Shown piece after piece: positions 21,912 through 32,838 of a DNA stretch of 64,000 nucleotides. Every line of letters starts with the position of its first letter. Position 1 is the first letter of the stretch. This stretch comes from Siderastrea siderea. Its lineage: Eukaryota > Cnidaria > Anthozoa > Scleractinia > Rhizangiidae. A program made the position numbers and the translations under genes. The DNA is taken from NCBI GenBank assembly GCA_964030785.1, contig OZ034976.1, positions 2,108,001 through 2,172,000 of the forward strand. The letters run 5' to 3'. The notes under the pieces were generated by a model that ran no database searches, was not told where the DNA came from, and saw only the letters and a program-made list of their open reading frames with translations.

Positions 21912-23317
21912 AGGGCAACCCTAAAATCCGGAATCCGGAATCCGGAATCCGGAATCGGAATCGGAAACTGGAATCCGGAACCGGAAACCGGAATCCGATC
22001 TGCTTTTTAATAATTGAGAATAAGTGACGAGAGAAATGATTCAATATAGAGACGACCAATAAACACTAATAAAGGAAAAACCTTCTGTTGTTTTTATCAT
22101 CGTCCTTAAAAAGAGCTTAACGTGAAAACGATATTCAAAAAGTGCCAGTGGATAACTCTATCCAATTAGACCAACTAACAATGTAAAGTATAAATCAAAA
22201 AGCACGCAGTCCACTGTATAGTCAGTATTAAAGTGATTTGTCCAGCACACATATCGAAACGCGATTCTTGTATATTTGACAATGTGGTGTCCTGTGAGTA
22301 CCACCATAGCAACAGACCAATCTTAGAACAATGACGTCAGTGCGTTAAACATTTGCGTGGACTGGTGGATCGCGTGATACATTGATATATTTTTGGGTGC
22401 TAAAAACATTTTGTTTGCAAATTTATCTCGTTCAATGTGAGATGGCCGTATTTTATTTCTCCGCTGTTTGAGAAATTTTAATAGCAATACAGAACGCTTT
22501 TGATCCCAGATGCATGATTAAATGGTATTTTGCCGATTGTGAACTGAAATAAATCATTTATTAGAGGCTCTCAAGTACAAAATCTCGCTTCGGTTCTGTA
22601 GGAGGAAACGCGTTTATTTATTTTGTGCTCTAAAAATAACCACCCGTGAGAACAGAATGTTGCAATTGGTTTGATGCTATATTTTAGAAGATATTCATTA
22701 TAATTTTATGTTGTAAAATGTAATAGCTCTTTTTGAAAGCAAAACGGTGGTATTTAATAAACACAACGTTTTCAATTTATGATTCATTGTCAAATGGTGA
22801 TCAGATCACGAACGTGGACCGTCGAACTACCATGTGTTTCTCGCGAGTCCTCCACGAGAGTCGCGTGAGCAATGTCACGCAATGGAAAGAGGGAGGGCGG
22901 GGGATGAGAAAGTTAGGCAATTCGAATCTAGAAAATTACAAAAAGCCCATGTAAATAACATCAACTCAAGACAACTCAGGGTCAAAAAACTCAAAACTCT
23001 CCTAGCCTTGCAGTCAGTTGGGAAATAAAATCGGTTATAGAAAATCCAGATCACTACCCCTTCCCTGCTTTGAAACTGTAATGTTGCATCCTCAATCATA
23101 ATGACATTAAATATCATTTTTAAATAAACTTTCCTGCAGATGACAAGTTTGCTAGATAAAATTGAAGTGAGCCCTGTTGTGAGCCCTGAAAAAAAGAAAA
23201 CAAAGAGAGACAGCAAAATCTCCAAATCGTAAGTATATTATTCATTACAATCGGTTTCCAGTTCCGGTTCCGGATTCCGGATTCCGGATTCCGGATTCCT
23301 GGTTTTAGGGTTGCCCT
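21912..23317. mobile_element. 1.4-kb element with AGGGCAACCC ends and GGAATCC arrays
   Basis: Left end AGGGCAACCCTAAAA and right end TTTTAGGGTTGCCCT are inverted, and GTGACTC flanks both (21905-21911, 23318-23324). Just inside, each end has a short array of (AT)CCGGA(AT) units (21926-22000 and about 23258-23300), also inverted. The AGGG start and 7-8-bp duplication recall hAT elements, but no transposase frame is present. Confidence 0.8.
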
Positions 23318-23324
23318 GTGACTC

Positions 23325-24184
23325 GTGCTATGGCGCTCAAAACATCAACAGTCTAATATACGTAACTTACCTAGCCGGAATGGTAAATAAACTTTTTATC
23401 ATCAAAGCTTCCGAAGAGTCTCTTTCGCTAGCGTCTCCAATAGATAACTAAGTCTATCTGCTTACGTCATAGCTACAAATGAAAAAATTCACCTTCAAAC
23501 TCTTCAACAAAGCTAATCTGACGAAAGAAATGTCGCGTATATGACAGATTTACTTTGAGAACTTTCTCGCTTAATGACCTCGGTCTCAATGAACTCTATC
23601 GACACAGTGAAATTAAATGATATAACCCAAGAATGTAAAATATTTCAGAAATTGATTAACTGTTAAAATCGGTGACTTTACCTCAAGAAATAAATAGAGG
23701 CTGCTTGCAATCTAAAACCTCTAAACCTGTGTTTATAAAGATCGGTGTTTACTGTTCACAGCTATTTAACCAGTAGACTCAACAATATCTTCCTTCCTAT
23801 GCTTTACATCATCACAAAACTCAAGAATGGAGTTTGTCATCGTCTTCGTAACCGGTTGAGTTCGAAGCACTATGTAACCACAACTAACAATACTCTCCAT
23901 GACTCATAGACGATCTCGCACGCTAAACAAAATGGCATTTCAATCTCCCTTTCTATGTCATTTATGACAACGTGCACAAAGCAACGCAACATACAAAACT
24001 ATTTTTATGCCGACATACTGACAACCTGCACAGCTCCAATGTTCTCACTAGCCTTTGTAAACACTGCCCCTTAGAAATAAACAATTGAACAATTACCTTT
24101 ACTCAACTTCAATACACCGCGAAACTCAAAACAACAAAATTACACTTTACACTTTCAATCTCGTAAAATACACGTCACTATAAC
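23325..24184. other. Stretch without recognised features
   Basis: About 860 bases of AT-rich DNA with no convincing reading frame, splice signal set or repeat that I can identify. Confidence 0.5.
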
Positions 24185-24300
24185 GAGCCTGATTATTTAG
24201 AGCCCGCGCGGAGACTAAGTCTACTGACTACCGCCAATTCAGGAATGTGCTTGCCCATTTCATTAGACGGCAGCGACGTTTGAGACGTCGCGCCGCCTAA
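24185..24300 (+). repeat. Repeat end, copy facing right (pairs with 29643-29757)
   Basis: CGAGCCTGAT, GAGCCCGCGCGGAGACTAAG, TCTACTGACT, CCGCCAATTCAGGAATGTG and GCCGCCTAA occur in this order; the same order is found on the minus strand at 29757-29643. Confidence 0.75.
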
Positions 24301-24604
24301 TTAATTCAACGGTGAACTTTATCATTTTCGGAAATTAAATTAACCAGGAAACACTCACTCACTATGGCTTTTAATAAAACTTCCTGGTTGTTAGTGATAT
24401 CGAAAACAAATTATACGGTGCTGTGGAGACATTACTGATTCCGGAATTCAATGGGGCGTCTGTGGTATTTAAATATTGCCGTTATTCTAATCGCGTAAGG
24501 CAATTCCAAGATGGCGGTGAGCCCATAAGTCAGTAGTACAGAGCTCTCAAAACCAATTGCAAGGCTGATCGGACAGCTAAGAAGGGTAATTTTATTGCCT
24601 AATA

Positions 24605-24634
24605 TTTCGGTGAGACAAAACTCACCTTCATCAG
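24605..24634 (-). ncRNA. Hammerhead-like core at the 3' end of the Penelope-like element
   Basis: On the minus strand CTGATGA is followed by a perfect 6-bp stem (GGTGAG/CTCACC, loop TTTTGT) and then GAAA, the conserved hammerhead core around stem II. The bases after GAAA (TATTAGG) do not give the usual AC...GTC, so cleavage ability is doubtful. Hammerhead motifs in Penelope-like terminal repeats are known. Confidence 0.6.
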
Positions 24635-24773
24635 GGGCTGTAAAAGCTAAGTAAAAATCGAATGAAACGGTTACAAGAATTAAAATGATTAAAATGAAAA
24701 GATTAAATATGATTGGTTGACAAACATAGAAAGCGGAAACGTGACTAGCAGCTTTTTTAAAAATAGAAATAGA

Positions 24774-26340
24774 TTAAGTTTCATCTGGTCTGTTTATTCC
24801 GTGGGGTTCAAGTGTCTTGCCCTTTGAAATCAAAAATGCTTCTCTGGCTTTACGAATGCTGTCCCTGTTCGAGTGAATGAGTTCTAGCGGAATGAGTTCT
24901 ATGTCGTTGATGGAGTGGCCAGGGAGAGTGAAGTGATCTGAAACGGCGGTGGGTTGATCAATGTGACGATGGATGATGGCTTTTTCGATTGCGCGTCTGT
25001 GGTCCCCAAATCTGTCGCTGAGTTGACGTTTAGTTTCTCCAATGTATTGTACCTTGCATCTGGAGCACTGTATCATATATATGAGATTCGAAGATGAGCA
25101 AGAGATGTGATGTAGAATTTGCCTTTGTTCGTTAGTGGAGAAGAAGGTGTAAAATGTGGTTCCCTCTGTAATGAAAGGACATGTTTTGCACCTACTTCTG
25201 TTACAGCGGAAAGCTCCAGGTGTTTTGGGGGGTGGTCTGCGGTGTGTGGCTCTGACTAGAATGTCAAGTAGGTTGTTGCAACGGCGGTATGATATGAGAG
25301 GAGGAGAAGGGAATGCTGCTTTGCATCGCTGTGAAGAACGAAGAATGTTTAGGTTGTTGAAAATGATTTGACGTATGTTAGGAAGGGCTGGATTAAATGT
25401 TACTACAAACGGGATTCTGTTATTCTCTTGTTTCGTAGATGTTTCGAGGGCTTTGCTGCGTGGAATTTGACGTACTTTCTCTATTTCTTCTTTAAGAAAA
25501 CGGTGTTGATATCCTCTCTTGATTAAATGTGTTGTGAGCGCGTTGGAACGTGTGTTAAAGAACTCATCCGTTGAACAAATTCTTCTTAGTCGTAAGGCCC
25601 TGCTGAACGGGATTGATTGTTTGGTGTGAGATGGGTGGCAGGATGATCTAAGGAGATACTGATGTTTGTCTGTAGGCTTAAAATAAAGGTCAGTTTCTAA
25701 TCTGCCGTTTATGAGCAGTACGTTAACATCAAGGAACGGGATTTCGTTGTAGGGGAAGGAACTGGTAAATTTGATTGTAGGATGTAGGTTGTTTAAGTAT
25801 GTAATAAAAAAAATTATTTTTTCTTCGCCATGTGTCCAGATGAGGAAGATGTCATCGATGTAACGCCACCAAATTAGGGGAGAATGTGAAGCAGCTGCTA
25901 GAGCGTCTTTTTCAAATTTTCCCATGAAAAGGTTGGCGTATGAGGGAGCCATTTTGGTCCCCATAGCTGTTCCGTTAATTTGTCTGTAATGCTGTCCATT
26001 AAAAGTGAAAGAGTTGTTCGTAAGTATCATGCGAATGAGATCACAGAGTCTGGTCGTCTGGATAGTAGGATTGAGTCGTTGGTCCAGAAATTCGCTGCAG
26101 GCTTGGATTCCGTCATTATGAGGTATGTTTGTATAGAGTGAAGATACATCAAAGGTAACGAGTAAAACACCATCAGGTAGTTGACCGATGCTGTTGAGTT
26201 TGTTGAGAAAATGGGTGGTGTCTTTTATGTAAGAAGGAAGTTTGGTAACTAGTGGTTGAAGATGAAAATCGACAAATTGGGAAATACGTTCTGTGGGATG
26301 GCTATTGCTAGAGACTATAGAGCGACCAGGATGACCCTGT
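24774..26340 (-). pseudogene. Penelope-like RT (motifs A-C onward) and GIY-YIG endonuclease
   Basis: One open frame on the minus strand. It opens upstream of the annotated Met with KIHKQGHPGRSIVSSNS, FDVSSLYTNIPH (RT motif A), GTAMGTKMAPSYANLFM (motif B) and RYIDDIFLIW, the catalytic motif C. A Cys-rich linker (C-x5-C-x2-C near RCNRSRCKTC) leads to the GIY-YIG part: LIYMIQC, VQYIGETKRQLSDRFGDHRR and a C-terminal HSNRDSIRKAREAFLI. The catalytic Asp pair and GIY-YIG residues are kept; upstream frameshifts break the link to the N-terminal half. Confidence 0.92.
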
Positions 26341-26379
26341 TTGTGTATTTTAAAAACGACCTGGTTTAGGAGAGTTTTC

Positions 26380-27049
26380 TTTGAGGTATTTCCCTGTCAC
26401 GTCATCAATCATTATGTCAAATTGTAATCCGGAAATGTATCTTTTGACACATTCGTGAGTGAGCGGAGTAATGTCTTTGTCGATTTTTTTTGTAGAATTC
26501 TGTGTCGTTGAGTTGTCGGAGGCATTCATTTTCGTAGCATTCCATGTCCATGAAAACCGTCCCCGAGCCTTTGTCTGCGGGTTTAATGATGATATCTTCT
26601 CGTCGGATGAGACGTTTGAAAGCTCGTATTTCTCGTTTGGTCAAGCTGTCACGTATTCTATTTGGTCTAGCGTTGAGTAATTGTTCCTCTCCTATGGTGT
26701 TGGAGAATGCGTCTAATGAAACGTCACGTCCGGGGTGGGGGGTCCAGGTAGATTTAACACGGAAAGGGTTGTGGCTATCTTGAGATGAATTGTTGTTATT
26801 ATCGTGAAAATATTCATGCAGTCGGAGTCGTCTTATGAAATCAGAGATGTCTGCTTTGAATTCCGGCCAGTTGCTATGAGTTGGAGTAGGACAAAATTTG
26901 AGGCCACGAGAGAGTAAATTAACTTCGTCTTGAGTTTATTGCACGCTTGACAGGATTATGACGGTGGTGGTGTCTAGTTTCCTAGTTGTTTTTCTACGTT
27001 TACGTTTACGTCTGTTGCGTCTGGTTGAGGTGTTGTTAGAAGTGGTCAT
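26380..27049 (-). pseudogene. Penelope-like element, RT N-terminal half
   Basis: In other frames than the main RT: LLSRGLKFCPTPTHSNWPEF, a linker, TKREIRAFKRLIRREDIIIKPADKGSGTVFMD and TEFYKK, a set typical of the region before the RT palm in Penelope-like proteins. An in-frame TAA interrupts the segment near 26940, and a Met with a run of Arg/Lys residues (MTTSNNTSTRRNRRKRKRRK) starts at 27049. Confidence 0.85.
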
Positions 27050-27337
27050 GCTTCTGTCTGGGTCAGGATGCATGCATGTCTTGTGGAGGTCGTGAGTCTT
27101 GTAGGTCTTGCGTGTTGGAGTGACATCTGCGTTCCGCGGTAAGAATCGCTTGCTTTTGTAAACGTTTGTCTTTCAGTATCCGGGTAAGATTAGAGATGTG
27201 GTTGGAGAGTTTATCCGTAAGTGCAGTATAGGTTGTTGAATCATTGCAAGCAGATCTCAGCTTATTTTTGAACTTGATTTCGCTCTTCGAAGGTCTTTTA
27301 TTTTAATCTTACATTCTGGAATCAGTAGTTTTAACTG

Positions 27338-27572
27338 TGGGGGGGGGGGGGACAGGGGGGTTTAAACCTCCCGCTTCCCGTACCCTTTAATCCCGGTTCC
27401 CGCTCTGTATTTTTTGTCTCCCGCCCCTTTGCATTTATTCCCTTGCGAAATATTGCGCAATGTTGCGTAATTTTTCCCTTTTTCTCCCGCTTCCCGTTAC
27501 CTTGGGAATCCCGCTTCCCGCCCCCTCTTCTCCCGTCTCCCGTACACCTCCCGCCCCCCTGTCCCGCCCCAC
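27338..27572. repeat. CCCGCTTCCCG-rich insertion inside the Penelope-like element
   Basis: About 235 bp of G12 followed by repeats of TCCCGC/TTCCCG. TTAACTG lies on both sides (27331-27337, 27573-27579) and removing one copy plus the insert rejoins the element's reading frame. Confidence 0.8.
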
Positions 27573-28148
27573 TTAACTGCTGAAGGGCAAAATGTTGTTG
27601 GTTTTGTTTCCAGGAGCGGAAGAAGTATGGATTATGGCTGTCGAACGTGGGTCTTGTTTTTGGTAGTAAGCCATGGGGAACCAACTTAGTCTGATAAGAA
27701 ACGAGTAGTTTTCTAAATGATGTTCGTACCTGGCTAACTTTTGTTGAATGCGTTTAAGCTCGTTAAAGGCATTTCTGATGATTGGAGGAAGCGCGTAGAA
27801 ATTTTGTACAGGCCCAGGATTAGGATGTATGTCCATGCACAGCGGGATGATGGAGGTTGTAGGATGGAGAAATCTGAAAGGTGTTGGTTCTGAGTACGTT
27901 GACGCCAATAGTGAATAAATGCTATGTTGTGAGTGTTCCTTTCGGGGAGATGAAGCGACGATAGAAACGAAGGTGAATGTTACGGCAAATAGGACCGCAA
28001 GGAGAATGATGAATGAACTTGGAAGTAGTTTGTAGACTGGAGCGTGGCTTGAAGATAAAGGTTGAGTTTTTCTTTGTAACCGTTTCTTTCCATGTGTGAG
28101 GTTGAAGAGGCCAATGCGAGCTCTCCATGTAGTGATGTCTGTTTCCAT
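27573..28148 (-). pseudogene. N-terminal part of the Penelope-like protein: membrane segment and NPGP motif
   Basis: About 190 codons from a Met at 28148. Residues about 44-65 form one strongly hydrophobic segment; about residue 100 begins CMDIHPNPGP, which resembles the end of a 2A-like peptide but has His where active 2A has Glu. A helical LKRIQQKLARYEHHLENYS follows. Past the C-rich insertion the matching continuation is LKLLIPECKIKIKDLRRAK, so this was probably continuous with the RT. Confidence 0.65.
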
Positions 28149-28154
28149 TCTTAC

Positions 28155-28309
28155 TTGGCTCTGATAGGGTGAAACTAGGGGGAGCTCTGGCTGGCAAATT
28201 CAAGTTTTCGACCAACATTTCAGCTTCCAAGCCACTTCCATCCCAGTATTTTTCTAAAATGGTTCCCAGTTCATATGGCCAAAGGTGGGTGTCTTGCAAT
28301 TCTAAGTTT
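28155..28309 (-). CDS. Candidate exon of an unidentified gene
   Basis: A 155-nt stretch open in one frame (NLELQDTHLWPYELGTILEK, then GLEAEMLVENLNLPARAPP and FTLSEP) lies between an AG (ggttttgtaaaag) and a strong donor (CCAA|GTAAGA). The composition is globular and protein-like. I do not recognise the family. It abuts the start of the Penelope-like protein, whose Met lies in the donor's own intron, so it could also be an upstream piece of that element. No neighbouring exon was found. Confidence 0.4.
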
Positions 28310-28399
28310 CTTTTACAAAACCACTTTGAGAAAATTGTAGAGAATTTGTTTGATATAAATTATAAAGCTTAAGTTTGCATGTGTGGATTCAGATTTCAC

Positions 28400-29175
28400 C
28401 TCAGTTTCGTGATTTTTATTTATTTTTTTTTCGTGCAAAAGTACGTTTTATCAAAACAACCAATTCCACCCCAACAATCTTTGGTTCCTCTTTACCTTCA
28501 CAGTGTAACCCCCTCCCCACCTACCTCCCCACCCACCCCCCGTCCCCCGGCCCCACTACAAGTGGCCAGTATCCTCCGTTTTCCAAGCATTCAACATTTC
28601 AGTGAAAGAGTCTTGAGTTTTGCAATTGCCAAAATGTAAATTCTTTGTTTGTATTCCTGAAAGGTTTACGTTTGATGCAGCTGCGATTACAGAAATGTGA
28701 TTGTGAAATAGAAGTGCATGATGCAAGAATATCCTTTACACCTGACATAGCCATTGTCACATGTTTACCTCACTAGATCACCTGAATATATAAATGCCCT
28801 ACCAGGGGTATAGCCAGGTTTCCTCACTTGGGGGAGGGAGAGGGGCATATGAAGAATCACTCAAAAACTTGTGCTATATGTGGCTGTGCAATAAGCACTG
28901 TGCCAATTTGAAAACCAGTGTTAGGTCACCGTCGACAAGGGCATAGCCAGGGTGTCCTAGGGTGCCTGTCACCCCTGCGTTGGGAGTTAAAAAGAACTTC
29001 AGCAAATCAAATCAGCTATCTCATGAAAAATCAGTCAGGCTTTTTGGATTGAGTTCAGTGATTTACCGGCGTACAAAATCTGTAAAACAGGTTTTTTCAA
29101 TCCTGATTCTTGTCAGTATTGTTTCTCTTGAAACCAGTTGTCCCAAGCCTCACTATTTGCCTTCTCCAGACTTTA
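28400..29175. other. Stretch without recognised genes
   Basis: C-rich patch at about 28505-28560, otherwise AT-rich DNA with no supported gene. Ends in an (AAAT)n microsatellite at 29174-29203. Confidence 0.5.
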
Positions 29176-29359
29176 AATAAATAAATAAATAAATAAATAA
29201 ATTTAATATCTGTATTGCGCAGGTTCCATTTTACCTTCACAGTGACCTTCACCTTGTACTTCCTTTTGTTCAGTATTTAAAATGGCAAACATTTGAGTTA
29301 TGCTAAGACGTGTTGAATGACATTTTCATGTATTGAGGGTTGCCTGTGTGTTAATTAGT

Positions 29360-29622
29360 GGGAGCAGGGATGGCGCAATGGTGAGAGCACTTACCTCCCA
29401 CCAATGTGGCCTAGTTTGATTCTCAGACTTGGTGTCAGATGTGGGTTCACTTGAGTTTCTCGTTGGTTCTCGTTCTTGCTCCAAGAGTTTTATTTCTGGG
29501 TACTCCGGTTTTCCCCTCTTCTATAAAACCAACATTTCCAAATTCTAATTCGGTCTAGAGAGCCACCCTAGAGTTAACTTGGTGCACCGTCTCTAAACAT
29601 TGTAATTTATTTATTTATTTAA
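29360..29622 (+). repeat. tRNA-derived SINE, copy 2
   Basis: Starts GGGAGCAGGGATGGCGCAAT with an A box (TGGCGCAATGGT) and a B box (GTTTGATTCTC) about 40 nt later, then a conserved unrelated body and an (ATTT)n tail. That is the layout of a Pol III-transcribed SINE. A diverged copy is at 17751-17950. Confidence 0.8.
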
Positions 29623-29642
29623 TGGCAAATTATATTTTTAGG

Positions 29643-29757
29643 CGGCGCAAGTGCTAGGCACGTGTGGCCGTCTCATAAAATGCAACGCACATTCCTGAAT
29701 TGGCGGAAGTCAGTAGACTTAGTCTCCGCGCGGGCTCGAAACAATCAGGCTCGTCGT
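29643..29757 (-). repeat. Repeat end, copy facing left (pairs with 24185-24300)
   Basis: Carries the complement of GCCGCCTAA, CCGCCAATTCAGGAATGTG, GTCTACTGACTTCCGCC, GAGCCCGCGCGGAGACTAAG and CGAGCCTGAT, mirror-image to the copy at 24185. Confidence 0.75.
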
Positions 29758-29879
29758 AAGTATCACCAATCTAAATTGATTCCGTCGCACCAGGTCAGAA
29801 ATACATTTCTGCTTTTCGGTTCTGCCCAATTTTTAGAATTTTGGCTGTCTAAACTTGTCTAAGACCTCTCTTTCCACGG

Positions 29880-30610
29880 TTTCAAACTAATTTAATAAAG
29901 TTTCATTCATTTTAGTCTGTATTATATTAGAGCACGGGTTAACACGCAAAAATATAAACGTCACAAGTCGGTTAGCTATCTCAGCATTGACGTGAATATG
30001 TCTCCCAGATGTCTCTAGAAACACAGCTTTCTGGTGATAAAAATTGGTCTGAACCCCTACGTGAAATTAAGAATACTAGACGAAATGAAGTTTGAGTTCA
30101 AAACAGGAGAAGTCAAGCTTTTTGAGCAAAAAAAGTTTCCGCCTGTTGTAGCTTAAGGATATCACGGTTTAGGAACGTGAAAGAGTCGTTCAGAGGTCAC
30201 TGGTTACAAACAAACAAAGTTCTCAAGTTGCATACCGGAAGTACAAATTGTCCATAACAGGTTACGGAACTACTAAAGTTACACCTTTTTTCCTTAAGAA
30301 AAGGAAAGGGGGGAGGGGAGTGAGAGACTATGCGCCGCCTGTAAATTCTTCAGAATTTCTTGTTATCTGTAAAACCCTGAATAGGCTGTATATTGTCTTG
30401 TATTGTATGAACAATCATTGTTCATACAATGATTGTTTATACTTGTTTTATACCTTATACTTGTTTTATCAAGTTAGGAAGGTTTAAAGGGTTCAACTTT
30501 GTCACTTGCGTCATGTTTACGAAAATCCCATGGCACAAATTTGTAGGAACCCGAAACTTGTTTTAAGACCCTCCCTCAATCTTATCCACAAACAAAATTT
30601 TAGGGGCGGT
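29880..30610. other. Stretch without recognised genes
   Basis: AT-rich DNA. One palindrome at 30399-30425 (TTGTATGAACAA, 3-nt loop, complement). No gene supported. Confidence 0.5.
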
Positions 30611-30613
30611 TTA

Positions 30614-30841
30614 GGGCCTGGCTAAACTAAGAGACATCATTGCAGAAACGTTCTGGAAGAAACCATCTCCCAGTTTAGCTGCACGTGGAACATGTTGCGG
30701 AAGCAAATTTTGCTTCTTTGAAACAAGAAGCTTCCTAGAGGCAAAATTTTCTGCCGACACATAATGTTTCCCAGTTCAAAAGACAAAACAACTAGAAGAA
30801 ACAATGTTTTCTCAGCGATGTTTCCTAGTTTATCCAGGCCC
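30614..30841. mobile_element. 228-bp MITE, PIF/Harbinger-like
   Basis: GGGCCTGGCTAAACTA at the left and TAGTTTATCCAGGCCC at the right are inverted, and TTA flanks both ends (30611-30613, 30842-30844). A 3-bp TTA duplication is the PIF/Harbinger pattern. Confidence 0.75.
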
Positions 30842-31230
30842 TTAGATGGTGCTACTTTTTTCGCAGCCAGGGCTACTTAATTTCAGTACAACGTGAACTA
30901 AACATGGGGATTTGAATTACAAAACACCACATAGCAAGGATTTCACTTTGCAATGCGTGTGTTCACGTTCCTTAACTATAAAACACAAAATTTGGTCATT
31001 TCATGTTGTTAAGTTCCTTACACAAACACGACCGCATCGCCAAGAAAAACGCCTTCAAATTAAACGAAAAGGTCACGATATTCTTTTCTACTAAGCGATT
31101 ATCCCTACTACTGCATTTTGGTCAAACTGTCCGCACTATCAAGAGTTCAATTCGTAGACTCGAAAATTTACCGTCGTGTTGTTCCCCTTCTCTATAAAAC
31201 CCAACATGTTGTTCTCCTTTTTGACTGTTC

Positions 31231-31612
31231 TAATGAAATCTTAGTGTGGCCTTTCAAATGAAAGCTACTGAGCAGTACTTTCCTGTGGTGCTATTTATTA
31301 TGATGTACAAGATGGTTCTAGATATTTAAAGTCTGTGGATAAAATCCTAAAGTGTGACCATTCAATTGAAAGCTATTGAGCAGTATTTTCCTGTGGTGCT
31401 GTTTATTATGCTGTGCAAGGTGGTTCTAACTTTGGTGTCTGTGCATGCAATCTCTAAAGTGTGAACATTCAAGTGAAAGCTACTGAGCAGTACTTTTCTG
31501 AGGTGCTGTTTATTATGCTGTACAAGGTGGTTCTAACATTTGAGTCTGTGGAAGAAATCCCAAAGTGTGACCATTCAAATGAAAGCTACTGAACAGTACT
31601 TTCCTGTAGTGA
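31231..31612 (-). repeat. 106-bp satellite array, about 3.5 monomers
   Basis: The same monomer as at 8306-9071 but inverted: AAAGTGTGACCATTCAAATG, GAAAGCTACTGAGCAGTACT, TTCCTGTGGTGCTGTTTATT, ATGCTGTACAAGGTGGTTCT, repeated with a period near 106. Confidence 0.88.
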
Positions 31613-32612
31613 TGGAAAAAGAAAATTTGGATTTTTCTCACACTACCACTTAGGTTAAGGAGTTTAGTATCTCAGGCTATTTAGCTCTAAATTTAGACTG
31701 CTGTTTCATAATAGAGCACTTTTCAAAAGAGTGTCGTAAAACCAAAACCTAAGTAATTACCCGAGCCTATCACAACAAACACAAGTTACCCAATGAACCA
31801 GTCAGAACTCGAAGCAAACACATGTAACCGACGCCAAGCGCGGGAAAACCATTTTTTGACAGCTGAAAACCGTTGTAGACCGAAATGTATTCCCACAAGT
31901 GAAGCTTTCGTGTACAGTTCGCCAGTTTTTTTCCTGGCTCCGGCGTAAAACTTCTTTAGAACAGCTGCTAATTTAACCACGGATAGTAGAACATGGTTTA
32001 ATGTTCGACGTCAAAAGCTCCTTTTCGTTGACTTTTCTCTTTTCTAAATATTGTCGAAATACATTTACAGCAACCTTAGTTGCTGTAAATCGCTGTTTTT
32101 TTTTGTTCAATCAGACAATTATGTTCACCCTCTGTTAACTTTGGAAATCTTGCCGCCATGGTGGAGTTTCAAACGTAGACTGAACTGGTGACTCAACGGC
32201 GCACGAGCAGAATTATTCGCAGCAAAACAACTTCGCACCGTAATGCGCATGAGCAGACAATTATTCGTAGGCAGTTATTTGCAGTGACGTAATGGTCTTT
32301 CGGCCAATTAAAACGCCGGATAAAATGACATGGATGATAATAGACATTATTTTTTTTCCTTTGACGGTCTATAGTCTAGCGGCAGAAGTGGTTGAATTCG
32401 GCTGGCTCTCATTCAGAAAAAGCGACGACTTTAGACGTTTAACCTAAAAAAGGCTTGTTAACTAGTAGAAATAACGACAAAGTGTCATACTAATCTACTT
32501 TATTATTTTGCGCAATCTTTGTTTGTGGAACTGTAAAAGTGAACCTTGTGCAAGAAAGTTTTTTGATTACACAAAAACTACAATTATACATTATCCATAG
32601 TAAGTTTCTTAC

Positions 32613-32838
32613 ATTTCGATTAGCTTAAAACGGACTGCTGGTTCACAGTAACTTGAGCTTGTGGTGTCATTACAGCAGTATCGTTTCGTGTGCATATCAA
32701 TTAGAAACTCATTAGACAGGCTGTCCAGAAATGACATGGTAGGCCTCCTTATTCGCACAATGGTTTCTCCATAACCCAAAGCTATGAAACCTTTAATTAA
32801 GCCCCAATACTGATCCGCATCAATTTTCTCCTCACCAA
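32613..32838 (-). CDS. Candidate exon remnant of an unidentified gene
   Basis: Minus-strand frame EEKIDADQYWGLIKGFIALG, then GETIVRIRRPTMSFLDSLSN and KRYCCNDTTSSSYCEPAVRF, ending GAAAT|GTAAGA, a very good donor. The sequence looks like a real protein. The acceptor side is unclear: the best AG (gtgcag at about 32843) puts a TGA in frame, so the start given is a guess at a weaker AG. Family unknown; it may be a decayed exon or part of a repeat. Confidence 0.35.

Larger units (their letters stand above)
24580..28150 (-). mobile_element. Penelope-like retroelement, nearly full length but decayed
   Basis: Penelope-like elements are retroelements with a telomerase-related reverse transcriptase fused to a GIY-YIG endonuclease. 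Read on the minus strand there is an N-terminal part (28148-27577), an RT domain (about 26950-25400) and a GIY-YIG domain (about 25180-24774), then a hammerhead-like core at 24605-24634. The frame is broken by at least a frameshift near 26355-26375, a TAA near 26940, stops near 27250-27300 and a 242-bp C-rich insertion at 27338-27572. It cannot encode an intact protein as it stands. Confidence 0.9.

Noticed and set aside
22875..23225. 116-codon hydrophobic frame
   Set aside because: Lies inside the AGGGCAACCC element; no family features, likely chance.
27825..27860. Functional 2A ribosome-skipping peptide
   Set aside because: His replaces the Glu of DxExNPGP and the host frame is broken; only resemblance is claimed.
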